From an uncultured Bacilli bacterium (GTDB lineage: Bacteria > Bacillota_I > Bacilli_A > RF39 > UBA660), in NCBI GenBank assembly GCA_934098345.1, contig CAKONX010000039.1:1-10791 (forward strand): 10,791 bases of DNA, given 5' to 3'. The translations under genes and the position numbers were made by a program. The notes under the pieces are model-generated. The model searched no databases. It was not told the origin of the DNA and saw nothing but the letters and a program-made list of their open reading frames with translations. Shown here piece after piece: positions 6,613 to 10,791 of the stretch. Every line of letters starts with the position of its first letter. Position 1 is the stretch's first letter.

Positions 6613-9024
6613 TTAACCTTTTATAACAATATTAACTATTCTTCCTTTAATAACTATTATTTTAACAATTTCTTTACCTTCAATATGTTTTTTAACGTTA
6701 TCTTCATTTAATGCTTTTTCTTTAATATTTTCTTCAGACTCATCATTAGAAACAGTAATAGTGCCTCTTACTTTACCATTTACTTGTACACCTATAGTAA
6801 CATTTTCTTCTACTAATTTAGATTTATCTGCTACTGGCCAAGATGATTCACATATAGTTTTACCAAGTTTATAATATTCATTTAATTCTTCTGTTATATG
6901 AGGCGCGATTGGATTTAATAAAGTTAATAGTAATCTATATTCTTCTTTAGTTATTGTTTCATAAGAATCAAGTTCATTTAGTAAAATCATTAATGATGAT
7001 ACAGCTGTATTATATTTTAAAGTTATTAAATCATTTGAAACTTTATCAATTGTTTTATTTATTAAAGTTTCATTTTTATAACCTTCACCAGCACTAAGTT
7101 TTTCACCTAATTTAATTACACGGTCAATAAAACGTTTACATCCTTTAAGTGAGTCAGTACTCCATGGAGCATCCATTTGATAGTCTCCCATAAATAATTC
7201 ATATGTTCTTAATGTATCTGCTCCATATTCATTAACTATATCATCTGGATTAATAACATTACCTTTACTCTTACTCATTTTTTGGTTATCTGAACCTAAA
7301 ATCATACCATGACTAACACGAACATCAATCATTTCTTTATTAGGAACTAGCCCAAAATTATAAAGCATTTGAACCCAGAATCTAGCATAAAGTAAATGTC
7401 TTGCAGTATGTTCCATTCCACCATTATACCAATTTACTTTACCCCAATATTTCATTGCATCCATTGAAGCAAATTCATGAGTATTATGAGCATCCATAAA
7501 TCTTAAGAAATACCAACTAGATCCAGCCCATTGAGGCATTGTATCAGTTTCTCTTGTAGCATTTCCACCGCAGCATGGACATTTAGTATTTACCCAAGAA
7601 GTGATTTTTGCAAGTGGTGATTCACCGTCATCTGTAGGTTCATATTCAGCAACATCTGGAAGTACTAGTGGTAAATCACTTTCATTCATTGGAACCCATC
7701 CACATTTTGGACAATTAATCATTGGAATTGGTTCTCCCCAGAATCTTTGTCTTGAGAATATCCAATCACGCATTTTATAGTTGTTTACTTTTCTTGCAAT
7801 GCCTTCACTTTCTAATTTTTTAGTTATTGCTTCTTTTGCATCTTCAACAGTTAAACCAGTAAATTCTTCAGAATTAATAAGTTTACAACATTTGCCTAAA
7901 TAATCTTGTTTTTCAAAAGCATGCTTACTTACATCTGCTCCATCTATAACTTGAATCATTTCAAGATTATGAGCAATTGCATATTCAAAGTCTCTTTGGT
8001 CATGACTAGGAACAGCCATAACAGCACCAGTTCCATAAGAACCTAGAACAAAGTCACCTAAGAATACCGGAACTTCACGGCCATTAACTGGATTAATTGC
8101 TTTAATTCCTTTTAAGATGCAACCAGTTTTACCTTTATTAAGTTCAGTTCTGTCCATGGCACTTTTCTTTTCAGTTTCATGAATATAATCCATTACTTCA
8201 TCTTTATTTTCTACTCTTGGAAGTAATTCCTTAATAAGTTTTCCATCTGGTGCTATTACAAAGAAAGTAATACCATAAACGGTTTCTATACATGTTGTGA
8301 ATATTGAGAATTTTCCTCCACCTACTATGTTAACATCCATTTCTACACCAGTAGATTTACCTATCCAATTTATTTGACCAAGTTTTACTTTATCAGCAAA
8401 ATGAGTATCTTCAAGTCCAGTTAAAAGATCTTCAGCATAATCACTCATTCTAAGCATCCATTGACTTTTTTCTTTTTGAATTACACTTGTTCCACATCTT
8501 TCACATACTCCGCCAGCTGCATCTTCATTTGATAGAACACTTTTACATTTAGGACACCAGTTTACTGGAATTGTATCTTTATAAGCCATTCCATGTTTAT
8601 AAAATTGTAAGAATTGCCATTGAGTCCATTTATAATATTCTGGATCAGTTGTAGAGAATTCTCTACTCCAGTCAAATGACATACCTAAACTTTTCATTTG
8701 TTCTCTAAAATGATCTATATTAATTTTAGTTGCTTCTTTAGGATGAACATGATTCTTTATGGCGTATTCTTCAGTAGGAGCTCCAAAAGCATCAAATCCC
8801 ATTGGATATAAAACATTATATCCTTGCATTCTTTTCATTCTTGCCATTGCATCTTGAGCAGTATAACTTCTTACATGTCCAACATGAAGTCCAGCCCCAC
8901 TTGGATAAGGAAATTCTACTAATATGTAATAAGGATTAGCTCCTTCATTTTTAACTTCAAAAGTGTGTTTATCTTCCCAATATTTTTGCCATTTTTTTTC
9001 AATATTTTTAAAATTATATTCCAT
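6613..9024 (-). CDS. leuS: Leucyl-tRNA synthetase
   Basis: Charges tRNA-Leu with leucine, and removes wrongly attached amino acids. Class I signatures are present: FPYPSGAGLHVGH (HIGH motif at residues 50-53, counted from the TTG at 9033) and KMSKS at residue 585. CxxC pairs near residues 160-182 (CPKCKSVL, CERCG) and in CPKCGWVP/CPCCGG suggest zinc binding. The CP1 editing domain lies between them, with GTGAVMAVPSHDQRDFEYA. The C-terminal anticodon-binding region ends in the small domain VQVNGKVRGTI. The start is set at the ATG at 9022-9024 (803 residues), since AAAGG lies about nine bases upstream; the longer frame from TTG would overlap the preceding stop codon. It is two bases downstream of the small membrane-protein gene and under the same T-box. 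Confidence 0.98.
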   Translation of the reverse strand: MEYNFKNIEKKWQKYWEDKHTFEVKNEGANPYYILVEFPYPSGAGLHVGHVRSYTAQDAMARMKRMQGYNVLYPMGFDAFGAPTEEYAIKNHVHPKEATKINIDHFREQMKSLGMSFDWSREFSTTDPEYYKWTQWQFLQFYKHGMAYKDTIPVNWCPKCKSVLSNEDAAGGVCERCGTSVIQKEKSQWMLRMSDYAEDLLTGLEDTHFADKVKLGQINWIGKSTGVEMDVNIVGGGKFSIFTTCIETVYGITFFVIAPDGKLIKELLPRVENKDEVMDYIHETEKKSAMDRTELNKGKTGCILKGIKAINPVNGREVPVFLGDFVLGSYGTGAVMAVPSHDQRDFEYAIAHNLEMIQVIDGADVSKHAFEKQDYLGKCCKLINSEEFTGLTVEDAKEAITKKLESEGIARKVNNYKMRDWIFSRQRFWGEPIPMINCPKCGWVPMNESDLPLVLPDVAEYEPTDDGESPLAKITSWVNTKCPCCGGNATRETDTMPQWAGSSWYFLRFMDAHNTHEFASMDAMKYWGKVNWYNGGMEHTARHLLYARFWVQMLYNFGLVPNKEMIDVRVSHGMILGSDNQKMSKSKGNVINPDDIVNEYGADTLRTYELFMGDYQMDAPWSTDSLKGCKRFIDRVIKLGEKLSAGEGYKNETLINKTIDKVSNDLITLKYNTAVSSLMILLNELDSYETITKEEYRLLLTLLNPIAPHITEELNEYYKLGKTICESSWPVADKSKLVEENVTIGVQVNGKVRGTITVSNDESEENIKEKALNEDNVKKHIEGKEIVKIIVIKGRIVNIVIKG

Positions 9025-9026
9025 AA

Positions 9027-9365
9027 TTACCAACCTTTCTTTTTTAATATATAACCTAATAAATTATAGCTTATAAGTATTAAGAATATAAATAATATAA
9101 AACTTATTATAATTGAATATAAATACTTAATGTTAAGTCTTAAAATAAGTTCAATTGGAATACTTATTATAAGAGAATTTATTACTATTATTATTTTTGT
9201 TAAAACTATAGTTTTCTTTTCATCTAATTTTAATTTATATTTTTTAGTAATAAACATTAAAGCTTGATTATCAATTAAGTTATTATGTTTATTCTTCAGT
9301 ATATAATTAATAAAATAATTTATTACAAATATAACAAAGAAAATTATCATAAATTCTAAAACCAT
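9027..9365 (-). CDS. Small membrane protein between T-box and leuS
   Basis: A protein of about 112 residues starting MVLEFMIIFF. GGAGG (9371-9375) five bases upstream sets the ATG at 9363-9365; a longer frame from TTG would begin inside the terminator T run and is rejected. There is one N-terminal hydrophobic segment (about 4-22), a polar part with NHNxLID-like and KKYKLKLDEKK stretches (about 25-50), and two further hydrophobic segments (about 52-70 and 78-100), ending in a basic KKKGW tail. This is not a known transporter size, and I do not recognise a named family. It is the first gene of the leucine-responsive operon, so its level should rise when tRNA-Leu is uncharged. Confidence 0.8.
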   Translation of the reverse strand: MVLEFMIIFFVIFVINYFINYILKNKHNNLIDNQALMFITKKYKLKLDEKKTIVLTKIIIVINSLIISIPIELILRLNIKYLYSIIISFILFIFLILISYNLLGYILKKKGW

Positions 9366-9375
9366 TTTAACCTCC

Positions 9376-9558
9376 AAAAAAAGGTGGTACCAAAGGACGA
9401 TTATATCGTGGTACCACCTTAATTAATACTCATAAGACTTTAAAGGGTCAATCCTAACACATCCAAAAACAAGTTCATAAGCTCTTATTGTTTATTTGCA
9501 CCATCCATAAACTCTCTTTAAATAAGCAAACTTATTACTACTTTTTCTTCATCTGCTT
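9376..9558 (-). promoter_or_regulatory. Leucine T-box riboswitch (CUU specifier)
   Basis: The leader senses uncharged tRNA-Leu and prevents termination upstream of the membrane-protein gene and leuS. On the minus strand: AGTA of the specifier loop at about 9536-9539; AGAGAG (9512-9517) and GGATGGTGCAA (9496-9506) of the distal Stem I; paired CTTATT/AATAAG; then GAACTTG, whose CTT (9471-9473) is the specifier triplet for leucine. The T-box sequence is AAGGTGGTACCACG (9407-9420), a variant of AGGGTGGNACCGCG; its TGGT would pair with an ACCA tRNA end, as expected for tRNA-Leu with discriminator A. Confidence 0.95.
9381..9420 (-). terminator. T-box terminator hairpin
   Basis: AAGGTGGTACCA and TGGTACCACCTT form a perfect 12-base-pair stem, followed by more T down to 9376. 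The 5' arm contains most of the T-box sequence, so terminator and antiterminator are mutually exclusive. Confidence 0.93.
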
Positions 9559-9564
9559 AAATGT

Positions 9565-9593
9565 ATTATACAAAAAAGACATTTAAATGTAAA
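9565..9593 (-). promoter_or_regulatory. Promoter of the T-box leuS operon
   Basis: Minus-strand -35 TTTACA (9588-9593), 17-base spacer, -10 TATAAT (9565-9570). Start near 9558. The spacer includes most of the perfect 12-base palindrome ACATTTAAATGT (9579-9590), which is followed by CTTTTTT on the minus strand and could double as a weak terminator for the upstream gene. Confidence 0.85.
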
Positions 9594-9626
9594 TATTTTT
9601 TGATAAATCAAAAGATAGATTTTAGA

Positions 9627-9651
9627 TGTCTAGATACCCAGGGAGGCAGGA
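9627..9651 (-). other. GC-rich tail after the variable region (possible homing-initiation site)
   Basis: The GC-rich composition continues about 20 bases past the stop codon (TCCTGCCTCCCTGGG on the minus strand) and then drops back to AT-rich sequence. DGR variable regions end in a conserved GC-rich initiation-of-mutagenic-homing segment at this place. The assignment depends on the VR call. Confidence 0.4.
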
Positions 9652-10523
9652 CTAGCTGCAATTGACAGGTCCGGAAGAGTACACAGAGCAGATATCATAA
9701 GTCGAGCGATCTTCGCAGAGCACGTTGCCATCCGAAGAAGCATGGCAGCGGAACGCAGCAGAGCGGCAGGTGAAGTCAAAACCACTGCCACTACAAATCG
9801 ATTTTCCAAAATGATTCTTTAATGCTAAAACTGAATTATCATTATCATTTGGTTTTATACAGAATAATCCATTATCATTTATACATACACCTTTTGTATT
9901 ATTTGTATCTAATGCTGCAAATACACTTTTACCAATTGTTGTATAATCTGTCGCACTTGCTGTTGTTGGTGTTCCAAATGCATAATATGTTGGCACCCAT
10001 GCTACAAATGTTGGTTTTGTTACTCCTAATGTATCTCTTTCTACAGCATTAAATGTTAAAACACAAACATATTCTTCTCTTACTTCTTCGGTTGCGGATT
10101 TTTCTATTGTTACTGTTAATGTTCCATTAACACTTTCCTTTGCCAATACTTTCGTTACATTTCCTTCAAGCTCATTTTTTATACTTGTGTATTTTGCTGT
10201 TGTATTTTCTTTTACTTTACAATTAACTAGAACCTCTGCATCATAATTACTTGAATTATTTGTTATTTCATAATTTAATACTGAAGTTTGATTTAAAGTC
10301 TTCAATTCACTTGTTTCAAATGTTATTGTTTTTTTTTTGTACCATCTATTACGTTATTATAAACATCTTGCCCATCTAATGTTGCTTTAGTGAATATTAC
10401 ACTAAAATCTTCATTGTTTTCGCTTACCTTAGCAGACCCGTTTATTATTAATGTTGTTGAGATTGATGCAAATCCTACTGCTAATAATAGTATAGCTACT
10501 AATATACTTCCTTTCTTTTTCAT
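9652..10523 (-). CDS. Frameshifted secreted TasA/camelysin-like protein with hypervariable C-terminus (DGR target candidate)
   Basis: Two frames read as one gene. The first (10523 to 10323) encodes MKKKGSILVAILLLAVGF, a Sec-type signal peptide with a likely cut after NGSA, then FSVIFTKATLDG. It stops after a run of ten A (plus-strand T 10329-10338). One extra A would join it to TITFETSELKTLNQTSVLNY and NYEITNNSSNYDAEVLVNC, giving about 290 residues. That middle part resembles TasA/camelysin-like surface proteins. The C-terminal third begins near VPTYYAFGTPTTASATDYTT, has many cysteines, and ends in the GC-rich variable segment. GAGGAG lies nine bases before the ATG at 10521-10523. The function is probably surface display or adhesion with a diversified ligand-binding end; this is inferred. 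Frameshift cause is unknown: phase variation, slippage, decay or assembly error. Confidence 0.8.
9655..9795 (-). other. Candidate DGR variable region (VR) encoding the protein C-terminus
   Basis: Base composition changes sharply: 9721-9780 has 35 of 60 G+C, while 9841-9900 has 13 of 60. Of the 41 codons from 9777 to 9655, 34 end in C or T and 20 in C; only two end in A. Residues alternate between a fixed set (F, C, A, S, G, V, C, D, S, C, V, S, G, V, C) and an unrelated set encoded by GAC, ACC, CGC, CAT, AAC, CTC, ATC, TAC, TCC, CCT, AAT and AGC. All of these can arise from AAY by changing only A. That is the expected footprint of adenine-specific mutagenic retrohoming; the reverse transcriptase and template repeat are not in the window. 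Confidence 0.7.
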
Positions 10524-10622
10524 TGTTCACAACTCCTCTTTGTACTGCTTAACCAAAACCTGCCTGAACATTAGCCTCTCTTTGGAATGTGATAAGCATC
10601 TTTTCTTGTTTCTCGAATGTTT

Positions 10623-10650
10623 ATTATAAGGTAATAAAAAGGCCCATCAA
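10623..10650 (-). promoter_or_regulatory. Promoter of the surface-protein gene
   Basis: Minus-strand -35 TTGATG (10645-10650), 16-base spacer, -10 TATAAT (10623-10628). It gives an untranslated leader of nearly 100 bases before the ATG at 10523. Confidence 0.6.
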
Positions 10651-10655
10651 TAGAT

Positions 10656-10669
10656 TCGACAAATGTCGA
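10656..10669. repeat. Palindrome upstream of the surface-protein promoter
   Basis: TCGACA-AA-TGTCGA has two perfect six-base arms. It lies six bases upstream of the -35, a common place for an operator or activator site. It is richer in G+C than its surroundings. No regulator is identified. Confidence 0.5.
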
Positions 10670-10720
10670 CAAAATTAGAACAAAAAATTTAATACAAACA
10701 AAAAACAGGCAATTTTGATA

Positions 10721-10791
10721 TGAACCCCGTTTCTTGGACAAAATAGAAACGAGGTTTTTATATGTCAAAATTAAGTTATGAAGACAAAATA
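10721..10791 (+). mobile_element. Left end of an insertion sequence, IS3-type (partial)
   Basis: It begins with TGAACCCCGTTTCTTGGACA, which looks like an IS3-family (IS150-like) terminal inverted repeat starting with TG. A transposase start follows 41 bases after the left end. CCCCGTTTC and GAAACGAGG can form a hairpin with one mismatch just before the start codon. The right end and any target duplication are outside the window. Confidence 0.6.
10762..10791 (+). CDS. Transposase OrfA start (partial, 10 codons)
   Basis: MSKLSYEDKI follows GAGG at 10751-10754 with a 7-base gap. This N-terminus is typical of the helix-turn-helix OrfA of IS3-family elements. Only ten residues are visible, so the family is inferred mainly from the preceding terminal-repeat-like sequence. 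Confidence 0.55.
   Translation, partial: MSKLSYEDKI

Noticed and set aside
9822..10052. Plus-strand frame of 76 codons inside the surface-protein gene
   Set aside because: Antisense shadow with a low-complexity Leu/Tyr/His composition.
10455..10523. Class III prepilin signal in the surface protein
   Set aside because: The KKKGS start superficially resembles a prepilin leader, but there is no Glu five residues after the Gly and a standard Sec signal with NGSA explains it better.
10390..10629. Plus-strand frame of 79 codons over the signal-peptide region
   Set aside because: Antisense to the start of the surface-protein gene, without a Shine-Dalgarno sequence.
10571..10768. Minus-strand frame of 65 codons across the IS end
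   Set aside because: It crosses the insertion-sequence boundary and the surface-protein promoter, and shows no Shine-Dalgarno or family features.
1..10791. CRISPR array, tRNA, rRNA or DGR reverse transcriptase
   Set aside because: No regularly spaced repeats, no tRNA or rRNA signatures, and no reverse-transcriptase reading frame were seen on either strand.

Overview
The window is very AT-rich, with Shine-Dalgarno sites, a Gram-positive LexA box, a T-box riboswitch and the lspA-rluD gene pair. It most likely comes from an uncultured low-GC Bacillota (Bacilli) bacterium; an RF39-like gut lineage is a guess. At least two genes (ylmC-like and lspA) end at TGA at the expected family length, so TGA is read as stop and a Mycoplasma-type code is unlikely.

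Layout: nearly everything is on the minus strand. From the left: an unidentified gene cut by the window edge, and miaB, which modifies tRNA (1-1769). Next is a divergent SOS locus: lexA on the plus strand (2124-2744) faces a 46-residue single-pass membrane protein (1842-1982). A LexA box lies exactly between the -35 and -10 of the small gene, the same arrangement as lexA/yneA and lexA/sosA in other Firmicutes. A lone HipA-like kinase-fold protein follows (2767-3627). Then comes a minus-strand operon, ylmC-like, lspA, rluD, rhomboid protease (6499 down to 3780), closed by a strong terminator. The leucine operon (9558 down to 6580) has a promoter, a T-box leader with a CUU specifier, a small membrane protein and leuS.

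The right end is the accessory part. A secreted TasA/camelysin-like protein gene (10523 down to 9652) carries a C-terminal segment that is 35 of 60 G+C at 9721-9780, against 13 of 60 in a nearby upstream part of the gene. Within it, alternating residues are encoded by NNY codons and the fixed positions are mostly Cys, Gly, Val, Ser and Phe. This is what adenine mutagenesis by a diversity-generating retroelement (DGR) would leave in a variable region. Neither reverse transcriptase nor template repeat is in the window. The same gene is out of frame at a run of ten A residues near its 5' end, which suggests on/off switching, transcriptional slippage, decay or an assembly error. An IS3-type insertion sequence starts at about 10721, upstream of this gene.

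Start sites were moved from the longest reading frame in several genes (miaB, the SOS peptide, rhomboid, ylmC, leuS and the small membrane protein) because the Shine-Dalgarno sequence or promoter requires it.
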